Positions 17,254 to 27,530 of a stretch of DNA of 64,000 nucleotides are shown here, in pieces. The DNA comes from Magnetococcales bacterium (lineage in GTDB: Bacteria; Pseudomonadota; Magnetococcia; Magnetococcales; JADFYX01): NCBI GenBank assembly GCA_002753565.1, contig PEAM01000004.1, positions 1 through 64,000 of the forward strand. The letters are read 5' to 3'. A model generated the notes under the pieces. That model made no database searches and was not told the DNA's origin. It saw only the letters and a list, made by a program, of their open reading frames with translations. Position numbers and translations under genes: made by a program. Each line of letters starts with the position of its first letter. The stretch's first letter is position 1.

Positions 17254-19511
17254 TGGCTGATGACGCCATCGTTGAAGAGGCCCCCCTGCGCTATGAGTTG
17301 GAGAGCCGCTATCTGGCCTATGCCCTCTCCACCATCATCAGTCGCTCTCTGCCGGATGTCCGGGACGGCCTAAAGCCGGTCCATCGGCGGATTCTGTTCG
17401 CCATGCGGGCCTTACGTCTGGAACCTACCACCCCACCCAAAAAATCGGCGCGGGTGGTGGGTGATGTCATCGGCAAGTTTCACCCCCATGGCGACCAGGC
17501 CGCTTATGACGCCATGGTCCGACTGGCCCAAGATTTTGCCTCTCGTTATCCCCTGGTGGATGGACAGGGAAACTTTGGCAATATCGATGGCGATGGTGCC
17601 GCCGCCATGCGGTATACCGAAGCCCGGCTGACCAAAGTGGCCTGGGCCATGCTGGAAGATCTGGAAAAGGATACCGTCGACTTTATCGACACCTACGACG
17701 GCTCCATGCAGGAACCCGCCGTCCTTCCGGCCCGTTTTCCCAACCTGTTGGCCAACGGCTCTTCGGGTATTGCCGTCGGTATGTCCACCTCCATTCCTCC
17801 CCATAATGTTGGGGAAATCATCGATGCCGCCATTCGACTGGTCGAAAAGCCCAACAGTACGGTTGCCGATCTCATGACCTGCCTGCCGGGGCCGGACTTT
17901 CCTACCGGAGGTCTGCTGGTCTCCGGCAATGAGGAGTTGGCCAAAATCTATCAAGCGGGTCGAGGCAGCTTGCGACTGAGGGCGCGCTGGCACAAAGAGG
18001 AGCTGAAACGGGGGGCATGGCGAATCATCGTCACCGAAATTCCCTATCAGGTACAAAAATCCCGTTTAATCGAACGGGTAGCCCAGCTAATCATCGATAA
18101 AAAATCCCCTTTTCTAACCGATATTCGTGATGAATCCGACGAAGAGATCCGCATTGTACTGGAGCCTCGCAGCAGCCGCCTGGACCCGGAACTGGTCATG
18201 GCCTATCTGTTTAAAAACTCCGATATGGAGAGCCGGTTTACCGTCAACCTCAACGTCATCACCGCCCAGACCCGCCCGGAGGTGATGGATATTCGGGGTA
18301 TGCTGAAGGCGTGGCTGGACCACCGCTTCATCATCCACACCCGTCGTGCCCAATATGAGCTCAACCGCATTAAAGATCGCCTCCATCTGTTATCAGCCTA
18401 CCTGATCGTTCATCTTAACATCGATGAGGTCATCGCCATCATCAAAGAGTACGACGAACCGGCACCGGTTTTGATGGAGCGGTTTGGGCTGGATGCCGAT
18501 CAGGCCGAGGCGATTCTCAACATGCGCCTGCGCAACCTGCGTAAGCTCGAAGAGATCAGCATCCGTCAAGAGATCGAGGAGAAAGAGGCACGGGCCGAGG
18601 TGTTGCGTGCCCTGCTTGCCAGCGAAAAAAAAATGTGGCAGGAGATCAAAAAAGAGCTTCGCCAGACCAAAAAAGAGTTTGCCGACCCTCGGCGCACCAC
18701 CCTGGCCGACACCCCACAGGTTATCTCCCTCAAGCCGGAAGATCTGGTGCAAAGAGAGCCGGTTACCGTCATTCTCTCCCGTCGTGGCTGGGTAAAAACC
18801 ATTAAAGGCCACGAAGACCAGCTAGACCGGGTCCGCTTCAAGGGGGAAGACGCCCTGTTGCAGGCGATTCAAACCTACAACAATGAGACCATCACCTTCG
18901 TCACCACCTCGGGAAAATCCTTCTCTATTCTGGCGGACAAACTCCCCTCAGGAAAGGGGTTTGGCGAACCCCTGACTGTCACTTTCGATATTGAAGGGGG
19001 AGATCGGGTCTTTTGGGCTATGGAGACCAATCTGGAACAGGAATATTTTGTCGTCACCCGAATGGGCCAGGGGTTTCGAATCAAGGGGGCGGATCTGATC
19101 ACCAACCATCGATCAGGCAAACAGGCCATCTCCTTTAAAAAACCAGAGGACTACCCCCTCCATCTCCATCCGGTCAAAGGGAGCCATGTCGCCTCCATCA
19201 GCCGAGGCCGCATGCTGCTGATCTGTACTCTGGATGAGTTCCCCCTCCTCTCCAAAGGCAAGGGGGTTCGCATTCAGCGCCTGACCAAAGGAGAACTCTT
19301 GGTCGATGCCACCACCTTCAACCTGGATGAGGGGATCAACCTGGACTCCGGAAAGCGCACCCGCCACATTACCGAAGTGGAGAGCTGGGTAGGCATGCGT
19401 GCCAGCAAAGGTAAGATGCTTCCCCACGGCTTTTTGAGCGGAGCAGTCTTTGTAGGGACCGGTGCCTCTATTTTGGTTGCAGGAAAAGGCTATACCGGTG
19501 AGCTTTTTTAA
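17253..19511 (+). CDS. parC: DNA topoisomerase IV subunit A
   Basis: ParC cleaves and rejoins DNA to decatenate daughter chromosomes, working with ParE. At 752 residues it matches the short alphaproteobacterial ParC and not GyrA. The N-terminal block [17 protein letters not shown], the [10 protein letters not shown] helix and the catalytic tyrosine in AMRYTEARL (about Tyr121) are present, and the C-terminal beta-pinwheel is reduced. The position corresponding to E. coli ParC Ser80 is Gln82. The ATG overlaps the recA stop by one base. parE is not in the window. Confidence 0.94.
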   Translation: MADDAIVEEAPLRYELESRYLAYALSTIISRSLPDVRDGLKPVHRRILFAMRALRLEPTTPPKKSARVVGDVIGKFHPHGDQAAYDAMVRLAQDFASRYPLVDGQGNFGNIDGDGAAAMRYTEARLTKVAWAMLEDLEKDTVDFIDTYDGSMQEPAVLPARFPNLLANGSSGIAVGMSTSIPPHNVGEIIDAAIRLVEKPNSTVADLMTCLPGPDFPTGGLLVSGNEELAKIYQAGRGSLRLRARWHKEELKRGAWRIIVTEIPYQVQKSRLIERVAQLIIDKKSPFLTDIRDESDEEIRIVLEPRSSRLDPELVMAYLFKNSDMESRFTVNLNVITAQTRPEVMDIRGMLKAWLDHRFIIHTRRAQYELNRIKDRLHLLSAYLIVHLNIDEVIAIIKEYDEPAPVLMERFGLDADQAEAILNMRLRNLRKLEEISIRQEIEEKEARAEVLRALLASEKKMWQEIKKELRQTKKEFADPRRTTLADTPQVISLKPEDLVQREPVTVILSRRGWVKTIKGHEDQLDRVRFKGEDALLQAIQTYNNETITFVTTSGKSFSILADKLPSGKGFGEPLTVTFDIEGGDRVFWAMETNLEQEYFVVTRMGQGFRIKGADLITNHRSGKQAISFKKPEDYPLHLHPVKGSHVASISRGRMLLICTLDEFPLLSKGKGVRIQRLTKGELLVDATTFNLDEGINLDSGKRTRHITEVESWVGMRASKGKMLPHGFLSGAVFVGTGASILVAGKGYTGELF

Positions 19512-19617
19512 CCGATAAGTCTATAATATAGCCAAATTAAACTAAAAGGGCCACGATTGGGGGCCCTATGTCGGCTAGCTCCCTGGTTGGACTTTGTCTT
19601 ATCTTTATCGTAAAAAA

Positions 19618-19654
19618 CGTGGGGGTCTGGGGGGCTGCAAGCCCAGGAGTTACT
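19618..19654 (+). repeat. Degenerate palindromic repeat, copy A
   Basis: Its core CGTGGGGGTCTGGGGGG, then CTGCAAGCCC, matches 60,048-60,080 with a few changes. It can form a small GGGC/GCCC hairpin around TGCAA. It lies between parC and the PilZ gene. Confidence 0.5.
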
Positions 19655-19698
19655 GACCAATTTTTAATGACAAAACTAGGCAGGACCAAAACCGGACC

Positions 19699-20430
19699 AT
19701 GGAAAACACCTACTACGATAAAGTTCAAATCCTGCAAACCTTTCGTCAGGCTGCCAAAGAGGGTGTGTTGCTCACCATCCATCTTGGTGGTCAGGGTAAA
19801 CTCTCCTACGGGACCCGGCTCATCCCCTTTGCCGAAGAAAAGAGTAACGAGACCTCCGGCGTCAACCATGCCACAGACTGCCTGCTGATTGCACCTCTGG
19901 AGCCGACGGATGGCAACATAAAAATCCGCAAAGCGCATCAGATCAACCTGCAATTTTATCTGGGACTGCGCCAGTTCAAAACCACCGCCCTGTTTCAAAA
20001 GATCATCCCCATTGCCGGAGGACAGGCTATTCAACTCTCCCTGCCCAACCTGCTCCGCTATGATCAACGCCGAGACCAACGCAGGGTGGATATTCCTCAA
20101 GAGCTGGCTTTGATGGCCAAAGTACAAAAAAGGGGGGAAAAAGCGGTAACAGCTGATGTGGTGGATCTCTCCCCTGGTGGGCTATCCTTCTCCATTCCCA
20201 CCCAGCAAAAAAACTGGCTCTTTTCCAAAGGGGATAAGGTCAATGTCAGTATTAGCGGAAAAGTGCTGCTGGGAACCCCCATCACCACCTTTGGCAACGT
20301 CACCTACATCGCTACCGCTCGGGATAGCGGCAACATTCAACTGACCAAACAGCAGTATGGGGTTCAGTTTCAGATGCTCTCGGTTGCCAACGCCATGGCG
20401 GTGGATAAGCTGGTCAAACGGTTCGAATAA
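19699..20430 (+). CDS. PilZ domain protein (c-di-GMP receptor)
   Basis: A 243-residue YcgR-like two-domain protein. The N-terminal half (1-125) resembles the YcgR-N/PilZN flagellar-brake region. The C-terminal PilZ domain carries the c-di-GMP-binding motifs: an arginine-rich RRDQRRVDIP switch near residue 128 and DLSPGGLSF near 155. Both motifs are complete, so c-di-GMP binding is likely. Probable roles are flagellar or pilus control, in keeping with the GGDEF, FlgO and PilT genes in the window. It converges on ftsK with only 6 nt between stop codons. Confidence 0.85.
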   Translation: MENTYYDKVQILQTFRQAAKEGVLLTIHLGGQGKLSYGTRLIPFAEEKSNETSGVNHATDCLLIAPLEPTDGNIKIRKAHQINLQFYLGLRQFKTTALFQKIIPIAGGQAIQLSLPNLLRYDQRRDQRRVDIPQELALMAKVQKRGEKAVTADVVDLSPGGLSFSIPTQQKNWLFSKGDKVNVSISGKVLLGTPITTFGNVTYIATARDSGNIQLTKQQYGVQFQMLSVANAMAVDKLVKRFE

Positions 20431-20436
20431 CCGCCC

Positions 20437-23355
20437 TCAATCCATATCACCACCACCCGGAGCCAGCACCTCACGCTTGCCGGCCCCGTTGGCGGCAGAG
20501 ATCAGGCCGTCAATCTCCATACGCTCAACGATACGGGCAGCCCGGTTGTACCCAATTTTAAAGTGACGCTGCACCATACTGGTACTCACTTTACCCGCCC
20601 GAATGACAACCGCAGCCGCCTGATCGTAGAGCGGGTCGTACTCTTCGGCGGCTGAATCGCTCGCAGCCACCTCACCCAGGTCACCCTCATCGGCCCGAGA
20701 GACCAGAACCTCGTTGTTGTATTGAGGGGAGCCGGTACTCTTTAAATATTTAACCAGATCATTCACCTCTTCATCGGAAACAAACGGAGCATGTATCCGC
20801 TTGAGCAGCGAGGTACCAGGAGGTAGATAGAGACCATCCCCCATACCCAAAAGCCGTTCAGCCCCCATGGAGTCCAGAATGGTACGGGAGTCAATTTTAG
20901 AGGAGACCTGAAAAGCCAGACGGGTAGGAAAGTTGGCCTTGATCAGGCCAGTAATGACATCCACTGAAGGACGCTGGGTGGCAATCACCAGATGCAGTCC
21001 TGCCGCACGGGCCATCTGAGCCAGTCGAGCGATGGCGGGTTCCACCTCTTTGCCCACCTGAATCATCAGATCAGCCAACTCATCGATCACAATGACAATC
21101 AGCGGTTTTTTCTCCAGGGGAATCGGCTCATCCTGCTCTACAGGTGCACCGGTCTCCGGGTCGAATCCCACCTTGACCCGCCGGGTTGGTTGCTCGCCTT
21201 TTTCAATACATCTTTCAATCTTCTGGTTATAACCTACCAGGTTACGGACCCCAAGCTCCGACATTAAACGGTAGCGCTCTTCCATCTCGGCCACCGCCCA
21301 CTTGAGCAGGTTGGCCGCTTTGTGGACCTCAGTCACCACGGGCGCCAGAAGATGGGGAATCCCTTCATAGATGGAAAGCTCCAACATTTTCGGGTCGATC
21401 ATCAAAAACCGCACCTCATCCGGGCGGGCGTTGAAAAGAATCGAGCAGATCATGGCGTTCACCGCCACCGATTTACCAGAGCCGGTGGTACCTGCCACCA
21501 GGAGATGAGGCATTTTGGCCAGATTGGCCGAAAAAGGTACGCCATTGATATCTGACCCCAAGGCAACCGCAAGGGGGTGGTTCAACTTGCGAAACCCTTC
21601 CGACAGCAACACCTCTCGCAAATAGACCGTCGCTCGGGTTTCGTTGGGCAGCTCGATACCGATCACCGTCTTACCCGGCACATTCCCCACCACCCGTACC
21701 GATTCAGCCGAAATAGAGCGGGCCAGATCGTCCGAGATGGTCACCACCTTGGAGGCCCGCAACCCCGGAGCCGGGTCCAGCTCAAACGTGGTCACAACCG
21801 GGCCGGGCATCACGTCGATAATTTGTCCCTTGATTTTGAAATCGGCCAGCTTCTGCTCTAGAAGGCGGGCTTTCTTGCTCAAATCGTCCCGAGTCGGTCC
21901 CACACGCACCAGAGGGGGTTCCGTCAGCATATCCAGAGAGGGCAGAGGCATATCTTGGGCCGCCTCCTCTTCCTTAGACTCCAGGGTGCCACTCGGAGGG
22001 GTTTCCCCCATCGGCTTGGGCATGCTGATGGGTATTTCAGAGGTTGGAGCGGGGGCTGCTGGTTCAGGTTCGGGAGCCGCTTCCAAGGGCTTCAGGTTGG
22101 GTATCGGCTGAGTTGGTTCGTCAGCCAACACCGCCTCGATAATCGGTTCGGGTTCAGGTGTCCCATCCAGCTCACTCTCTTCCACCACCTCTTCAGACGC
22201 TTCAAAGGAGGAAAGAATGACCGGTTCAATCATCTCCTCCGGCTCTTCATGCCACGGTTCCGCCTCTTCAGGTTCAGGGGTCAGGGTGACTTCCGGCTCG
22301 GCAACTTCGTGTTGAAACAGAGGTGAATCGGGAAGTTCTGGAGCCAAACTCTCCTGGGGCTCCGACCATTCAGGGGCTTCCGGAATGTCAGAAACAGAAG
22401 GAGCCGCTGACAGATCCTCCACAACAGGCTCATCCCCTGGCTCTTTATGATCGCTCTCTGGCTCGGAGAGAAAAAAATCTGGCTCGGAACGGGTGAAATC
22501 ATCCAACTCAGGCTCCACCCGCTCCGGGTAGCTGACCGAAACCGGATCAGCCTCCATGGGTGTCAGCCATTCTGGTTGATCTGCCCCCTCTTTTTTTTGA
22601 ATCAGCTTGGCAAAAAAACGTTGGACAATAGCCGGGACAACAATCAGACTTCCCCACAGCGCCCCCCCAAATTGGGCCAACGCCTCCCCCTTGGAAACAG
22701 ACTCTTCTACCTGAACAGGTGCCTCACCCATAAGGGGAGGCGGCTGTTTGTCTAATGCCGCCTGCTGCTCTTGTCGACGCTCCTGCACCTGCTCCAGTGA
22801 GTTGATAATAGAAAATCGGCCGATAACCATCAGAGAGAGAATACCCAGCGGTACCAGCAGGATAAGGCTTCCCCATAAGCCAATGGTCTGCACCAACGCC
22901 TGGGCACCCAGATAACCGGCCATCCCCCCCGGACCAGCCGGCAGAACAGAACCCTCATCGCCCATTAGAATACTGGAGAGCAAGGTCGTCACCACCGCCA
23001 ACATCGGCAACGCAGCCAGACGGTCCCAAAACTTGAGTGTCTCCCCTCGGCGAAAGAGCAGCAGCCCCGGGAGACCACAAAAAATCAGCAGCCACCCCGA
23101 GGAGTAGCCAAACGATTGCAGTAGAATATCGGCAAGATAGGCTCCCGTAACCCCGCCCAGATTTTGTAGGGGACCGTCACTGGTCTGGTTAAAAGAGGGG
23201 TCGTTGGGAGAGTAGGAAAACAGGCTGATAGCCAGATAGGCAGTCAAACAGAGAAATAAAATGCCCAAGCCTTCCCGGAGGATTGTTCTGCGTCGTAAAA
23301 CAGCCTCCACTTTTTTTTGGCGGTATTGGTTTCCGCGGGACGCCATTTTTCTCAC
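20437..23355 (-). CDS. ftsK: DNA translocase FtsK
   Basis: FtsK couples septation to chromosome segregation by pumping DNA toward dif. The 972-residue protein has about four N-terminal membrane helices (25-185), a long Glu/Pro-rich linker (about 200-490), a RecA-type motor with Walker A GTTGSGKS near residue 625 and the IATQRPSVDVITGLIKANFPTR block, and a C-terminal winged-helix gamma domain that reads KOPS (TSMVQRHFKIGYNRAARIVERM). The GTG start overlaps the RNase J stop as GTGA; an in-frame ATG three codons later is possible. Confidence 0.95.
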   Translation of the reverse strand: MRKMASRGNQYRQKKVEAVLRRRTILREGLGILFLCLTAYLAISLFSYSPNDPSFNQTSDGPLQNLGGVTGAYLADILLQSFGYSSGWLLIFCGLPGLLLFRRGETLKFWDRLAALPMLAVVTTLLSSILMGDEGSVLPAGPGGMAGYLGAQALVQTIGLWGSLILLVPLGILSLMVIGRFSIINSLEQVQERRQEQQAALDKQPPPLMGEAPVQVEESVSKGEALAQFGGALWGSLIVVPAIVQRFFAKLIQKKEGADQPEWLTPMEADPVSVSYPERVEPELDDFTRSEPDFFLSEPESDHKEPGDEPVVEDLSAAPSVSDIPEAPEWSEPQESLAPELPDSPLFQHEVAEPEVTLTPEPEEAEPWHEEPEEMIEPVILSSFEASEEVVEESELDGTPEPEPIIEAVLADEPTQPIPNLKPLEAAPEPEPAAPAPTSEIPISMPKPMGETPPSGTLESKEEEAAQDMPLPSLDMLTEPPLVRVGPTRDDLSKKARLLEQKLADFKIKGQIIDVMPGPVVTTFELDPAPGLRASKVVTISDDLARSISAESVRVVGNVPGKTVIGIELPNETRATVYLREVLLSEGFRKLNHPLAVALGSDINGVPFSANLAKMPHLLVAGTTGSGKSVAVNAMICSILFNARPDEVRFLMIDPKMLELSIYEGIPHLLAPVVTEVHKAANLLKWAVAEMEERYRLMSELGVRNLVGYNQKIERCIEKGEQPTRRVKVGFDPETGAPVEQDEPIPLEKKPLIVIVIDELADLMIQVGKEVEPAIARLAQMARAAGLHLVIATQRPSVDVITGLIKANFPTRLAFQVSSKIDSRTILDSMGAERLLGMGDGLYLPPGTSLLKRIHAPFVSDEEVNDLVKYLKSTGSPQYNNEVLVSRADEGDLGEVAASDSAAEEYDPLYDQAAAVVIRAGKVSTSMVQRHFKIGYNRAARIVERMEIDGLISAANGAGKREVLAPGGGDMD

Positions 23356-25037
23356 ATCTCCATCACCAAAGGAATGACAATAGGTCGCCGACCCAGACGT
23401 TTTTTAAAGAAACGGCGCAAGGCCCGCTGGGACAACTCCCGAACACCAGCCGACTCCTCCTCGCTAAAGTCCATGGCTTTCGGCCCCATCTCCAAGGCCA
23501 GCTCCACAGCCTCCTTAGCCTCCTCTAACAGCTCCTGATTTTCATCTTCGTAGACCACACCCCGAGTTAACAGCTCAGGCCGTTGAATCATTTTGCCGGA
23601 CGCCTTTTCCACAATCAGGACGGCAACAACCATGCCATCTTCAGAAAGATGCTTGCGATCACGCAGAACAATATCGCCGATATCACCCACCCCTTTACCA
23701 TCGACAAAGACCCGACCAGACGGGACCTGGTCGACGACCTGAATCGTCTCACCATCCAAGGCAACCCGGTCGCCGTTCTCGGCAACCAGAGCCTTCTCCT
23801 CAGCCACGCCCATTTTAATCGCCAGGCGTCGATGGCGGTGCAGATGCCGGGGCTCCCCATGGATGGGAACAAAAAACTGCGGCCGGGTCAATGCCAACAT
23901 CAGTTTAAGATCCTCCTCAGGGGCATGACCGGAGACATGAATCTCTGGGACATTTTTTTCGTGAATAACCTCGGCGCCGTTGCGAAACAGCATGTTGATC
24001 AAGGTCCAGATGGTGCGCTCATTCCCGGGAATAAATTTAGAGGAGAATACCACCACATCTCCCTGCTGAACGACCACCTCTTTATGCTCTCCGGCAGCAA
24101 TGCGAACCAGGGATGAGTTAGGCTCCCCCTGGCTGCCGGTGGAGATTAACACCAGTTTGTTACGAGGATAGTTTTTAAACTGTTTGATATCCACCAACGT
24201 GTCGGGAGGCACATCCAAAAAGCCAAACTCTCGGGCCGCCTGGACATAGTTGAGCATGGAACGACCATTTAAAATCACCTTACGCCCAACCGATGCCGCC
24301 ACAGAGATAATCTGTTGCACCCGTTGAATATTGGAGGAGAAGGTAGCGACTATCAGCAGCCCTTTGGCCTTGGGAAAAATTTCCTCAAAGACCGGGGTGA
24401 TTTCGCGTTCCGAGGTGGTTGCACCAGAGCGGGTAATGTTGGTGGAGTCTGACATCAGCGCCAATACACCCTTTTCACCATATTGGGCCAGGGTGTGCAG
24501 GTCGGTTGGGTGATCATCCACCGGGGTGTGGTCTATTTTAAAATCTCCGGTGTGGATAATGGTGCCCAGCGGCGTGGTGATGGCCAACGCCGAAGCGTCA
24601 ACAATGGAGTGGGTCACCTGAATGGGGCAGATATTGAAGGGGCCCAGTTGAAACTTTTCCCGATTGCGCATCTCGACCATGGTGGCCCGGCCCAACAGGT
24701 TATGTTCGGTAAACTTTCCCTTCAAAAGAGCCAGGGTCATGGATGAGCCGTAGATCGGCCCTTCCAGATCGGGCCAGATATGGGGCATGGCACCGATGTG
24801 ATCCTCATGACCGTGGGTAAGAACAAAGCCAACGATATGATCCCGATTCTCCGCCAGAAAACTGGTGTCTGGAATAATGATATCAATACCCGGCGTATCA
24901 CCATCAGGAAAGGTCAGGCCGCAATCGACGACGATATACTGACCCCCATAGCCATAAACCATCAGGTTCATGCCGATTTCACCCAAACCACCTAACGGAA
25001 TGATTTCAAAAGGGGTAGAAGAAGTAGAACGACTCAT
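23352..25037 (-). CDS. rnj: Ribonuclease J
   Basis: A metallo-beta-lactamase/beta-CASP ribonuclease of 561 residues with 5'-exo and endonuclease activity in RNA maturation and decay. The zinc motif THGHEDHIGA is near residues 74-83, with later histidines in SDSTN and SGHAPEEDLKLML and the PIHGEPRHL segment. Alphaproteobacteria carry RNase J alongside RNase E, unlike Enterobacteriaceae. The gene overlaps tatC at its start and ftsK at its end, giving a tight tat-rnj-ftsK transcription unit. Confidence 0.94.
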   Translation of the reverse strand: MSRSTSSTPFEIIPLGGLGEIGMNLMVYGYGGQYIVVDCGLTFPDGDTPGIDIIIPDTSFLAENRDHIVGFVLTHGHEDHIGAMPHIWPDLEGPIYGSSMTLALLKGKFTEHNLLGRATMVEMRNREKFQLGPFNICPIQVTHSIVDASALAITTPLGTIIHTGDFKIDHTPVDDHPTDLHTLAQYGEKGVLALMSDSTNITRSGATTSEREITPVFEEIFPKAKGLLIVATFSSNIQRVQQIISVAASVGRKVILNGRSMLNYVQAAREFGFLDVPPDTLVDIKQFKNYPRNKLVLISTGSQGEPNSSLVRIAAGEHKEVVVQQGDVVVFSSKFIPGNERTIWTLINMLFRNGAEVIHEKNVPEIHVSGHAPEEDLKLMLALTRPQFFVPIHGEPRHLHRHRRLAIKMGVAEEKALVAENGDRVALDGETIQVVDQVPSGRVFVDGKGVGDIGDIVLRDRKHLSEDGMVVAVLIVEKASGKMIQRPELLTRGVVYEDENQELLEEAKEAVELALEMGPKAMDFSEEESAGVRELSQRALRRFFKKRLGRRPIVIPLVMEM

Positions 25038-25789
25038 GATTCGGCCTCTGCCTCTGCCCGTTTTCTTTCAAACCGGCGACCAATTAAAATAGAGATTTCA
25101 TACATTAACATAATAGGAATAGCCAAAAAAACCTGTGTGAAGGGGTCTGGTGGTGTCAAGATGGCGGCGGCAACAAACGCCAGCACAATGTTATACTTGC
25201 GCTTGGCCGCCAATCCAGCCGTCGAAATGGCTCCCGCTTTGATCAATAATAACAGACCGACCGGAAGTTCAAAAACCAGCCCAAAAGCAAAAATGAGCTT
25301 GATAACCAGACTCAAATACTCTTTAAGAGAGGGGAGCGCCTCAATGGTCGGCGTGACAAACCCCAGAAAAAACTTAAACGCCAGTGGAAAAACAAATTGA
25401 TAGGCCAATGCACCACCCAAAAAGAATAGTACAGGCGTAATAACGAGAAAAGGGAGAAAGACCTCTTTTTCGTGCTTGTAAAGACCCGGCGCCACAAACA
25501 GCCAGAACTGCGACAGAATAACCGGAAACGCCAGAAAAAGCCCAGCAAAGAACGAAACCTTTACATAGGTAAAGAACGCCTCGTGCAGGCCGGTGTAGAT
25601 CATTTTGGCATCGGGTCCCAAAATCTTGCGCAACGGCAGGACCAGAAAAGTGAACAGATCTTCTGCAAATCCGTAGCAGATTAGAAATCCGACCAAAATG
25701 GCCAAAACCGAGACCATCAAACGGTTTCTCAACTCGATAAGATGCTCGACCAACGGGGCCTTATCTGATGGGAGTGTCTCTGTGGTCAT
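25034..25789 (-). CDS. tatC: Sec-independent translocase TatC
   Basis: TatC is the six-helix inner-membrane receptor for twin-arginine signal peptides. The 251-residue sequence begins with a short cytoplasmic segment containing LVEHLIELRNRLM, the conserved TatC N-terminal signature. Six hydrophobic segments follow, with the F-xLP motif FGLVFELPVGLLLL. The ATG overlaps the tatB stop by 4 nt, and the 3' end overlaps rnj. Confidence 0.96.
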   Translation of the reverse strand: MTTETLPSDKAPLVEHLIELRNRLMVSVLAILVGFLICYGFAEDLFTFLVLPLRKILGPDAKMIYTGLHEAFFTYVKVSFFAGLFLAFPVILSQFWLFVAPGLYKHEKEVFLPFLVITPVLFFLGGALAYQFVFPLAFKFFLGFVTPTIEALPSLKEYLSLVIKLIFAFGLVFELPVGLLLLIKAGAISTAGLAAKRKYNIVLAFVAAAILTPPDPFTQVFLAIPIMLMYEISILIGRRFERKRAEAEAES

Positions 25790-26142
25790 GGCTGACGATC
25801 ATCCGATGTTTTTTTTAGAGAGACCGTCTTGGTGGGTTCTGGCTCGGAGGGCTCTTCCTCGATATCCCTGTCAAAATCTTTGAAATCGGGGTGAGGATGA
25901 TCCTCCAGAGGGGGATTGACGGCACTGCCCTGCATGGGATTGATGGCTTGATCCATCTCTTGGCGAACCTTCTGGTCGAACTCGTCCAGATTGATCGTAT
26001 CCCGCACCTCCCCCACAAGGCGTTGGACCTGACGCAGCCCTTTAGCCAACCCACGGGCCACCTCGGGTAGTTTATCCGGCCCAATCACCACCAATGCGAC
26101 AATGACAATGATGAAGATTTCAACCCAACCCATTCCCAACAT
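25786..26142 (-). CDS. tatB: Sec-independent translocase TatB
   Basis: A 118-residue single-span protein. The N-terminal helix MGWVEIFIIVIVALVVIGPDKLPEVAR is the TatB signature (Glu in the membrane helix, GPxxLP hinge), followed by an amphipathic helix and a charged, variable tail. TatB and TatC form the signal-peptide receptor. It follows tatA by 30 nt and overlaps tatC. Confidence 0.94.
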   Translation of the reverse strand: MLGMGWVEIFIIVIVALVVIGPDKLPEVARGLAKGLRQVQRLVGEVRDTINLDEFDQKVRQEMDQAINPMQGSAVNPPLEDHPHPDFKDFDRDIEEEPSEPEPTKTVSLKKTSDDRQP

Positions 26143-26172
26143 AATGTTTGTTCTCCGACCTGGGGTATGGGG

Positions 26173-26382
26173 TCAGGAGCCCTCTTTCTTGGTTTGATCT
26201 TTGATGGCCTCACTCGGGGCAGGGTCGGCAACAGCCTCCTTCTCCTCTTCATTCATGGCCTCTTTAAAGCTTTTGACGCCTTTACCCATATCTTTCATCA
26301 CCTTTGGAAGCTTTCCTGCACCAAAGATCACCAAAACGATGACCAGGATGATGATCAACTCCGTCGTTCCCAATCCAAACAT
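26173..26382 (-). CDS. tatA: Sec-independent translocase TatA
   Basis: A 69-residue pore-forming Tat component with a short membrane helix (ELIIILVIVLVIFGAGKLPKV), the FG hinge, an amphipathic helix KGVKSFKEAM and an acidic tail. First gene of tatA-tatB-tatC-rnj-ftsK. An apparent client, a Tat-type amidase, is encoded at 49,277-50,503. Confidence 0.95.
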   Translation of the reverse strand: MFGLGTTELIIILVIVLVIFGAGKLPKVMKDMGKGVKSFKEAMNEEEKEAVADPAPSEAIKDQTKKEGS

Positions 26383-26524
26383 AGCAGGGATCTCCCCTCT
26401 CTCTATTACTTATAAAAGTAGACTGACCGAAGAATCGGCACCTTTTCCAAGGCAACACCATACCAACAACACAACCCAATTATACTACAGGAAGCTCGTC
26501 TTGAATACCAGCCCCCCTATTGAG

Positions 26525-27397
26525 CTACTGACCTTTGGCCTGCTCCATGGCCTCCAAGACATTCTCATAATCTTGACTGCCCGGCTCCAGCTTTTCCAGT
26601 AGCCGCTGCCATCTTTTGATGGCCACATCCCGCTCGCCAAGTTGAAAAGCCACCACCCCCATAAACCAAAGAGCTTCGGTATTATCCGGGTCCTTGGTGA
26701 GAATATCCTGGAAGAGAGTGAGGCCCGCCTTCACCCCTTCCGACTCTCCACTACGAACCTGGACCTCTGCCAAGGCCACCGCCACCTCCAGATCGTTGGG
26801 GTCCAGAGAGAGGACATGGGTATAGGCCTGAATAGCCTTATCCATCTCGCCCAACACGCCATAAGAGCGGGCCAGCTGCATCCAGCCTTTTTTATTCTCC
26901 GGCTCCTCTTGCATCCGTTCAGCCAACCGCTGGACCATATCCTTGATATCAGACTCGGAAACCGCTTGCTTTTCTTGGGTTGGCGGCACCTCTTTCGGGG
27001 TTCCCAACAGCAGATACAGACCTGAACTGACCAGCGAAACCAGCAGAATAACAGAGACACCCCACCCCTTGTTGATGGAGGCCGTAGCAGCGACACCGCT
27101 GTTTTTCTTCTGCTCTTTCTCTGCTGCCACTTTCAACCCATCCAGGCGAACCAAAACAGCAGCCAACTCACTCTCCAGCCGCCTTTTCTCCTCTTCGCCC
27201 TCCGGGTTATCCCCCTCCTCCAGGTCAATCTCCTTGAGCTGCCTGAGCAGTCGGTCTCTCTCAAAGGTCAACTCTGTCAGAGGATCTCCCTCCAGGCCAA
27301 CCGGCAGGGGACGACTACCCCGTTGAGTAAACAGGGGATAAAAAACAAAGGCCAAACTAAACAGTAGTATGGCAGGAAGAGACCAGAACCATGTCAT
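26525..27397 (-). CDS. CcmI-like TPR protein (cytochrome c maturation)
   Basis: About 290 residues with a membrane helix at the N-terminus (WFWSLPAILLFSLAFVFYPLF), a cytoplasmic coiled-coil segment rich in Arg/Glu (TFERDRLLRQLKEIDLEEGD), a second membrane helix near residue 120, and C-terminal TPR repeats. This architecture and the TFERDxLLxxLKEIDLE segment match CcmI/CycH, the apocytochrome-c chaperone of System I. The other ccm genes are not in the window, so a related TPR protein is possible. The ATG at 27,397 is preferred to the upstream GTG (27,406) because GTAGGTG precedes it at a suitable distance. Confidence 0.72.
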   Translation of the reverse strand: MTWFWSLPAILLFSLAFVFYPLFTQRGSRPLPVGLEGDPLTELTFERDRLLRQLKEIDLEEGDNPEGEEEKRRLESELAAVLVRLDGLKVAAEKEQKKNSGVAATASINKGWGVSVILLVSLVSSGLYLLLGTPKEVPPTQEKQAVSESDIKDMVQRLAERMQEEPENKKGWMQLARSYGVLGEMDKAIQAYTHVLSLDPNDLEVAVALAEVQVRSGESEGVKAGLTLFQDILTKDPDNTEALWFMGVVAFQLGERDVAIKRWQRLLEKLEPGSQDYENVLEAMEQAKGQ

Positions 27398-27530
27398 TTT
27401 CAGCACCTACGGCAGACAACACCTACCAGGAAAGAGGGAAAAAACAGTGCGGGGAGTTTAACGGAATCCATCCTTGGATGCCACAGCTTGCAGAAAGGAA
27501 ATGAATGTTAAAAAGATAATATCAAAAAAA

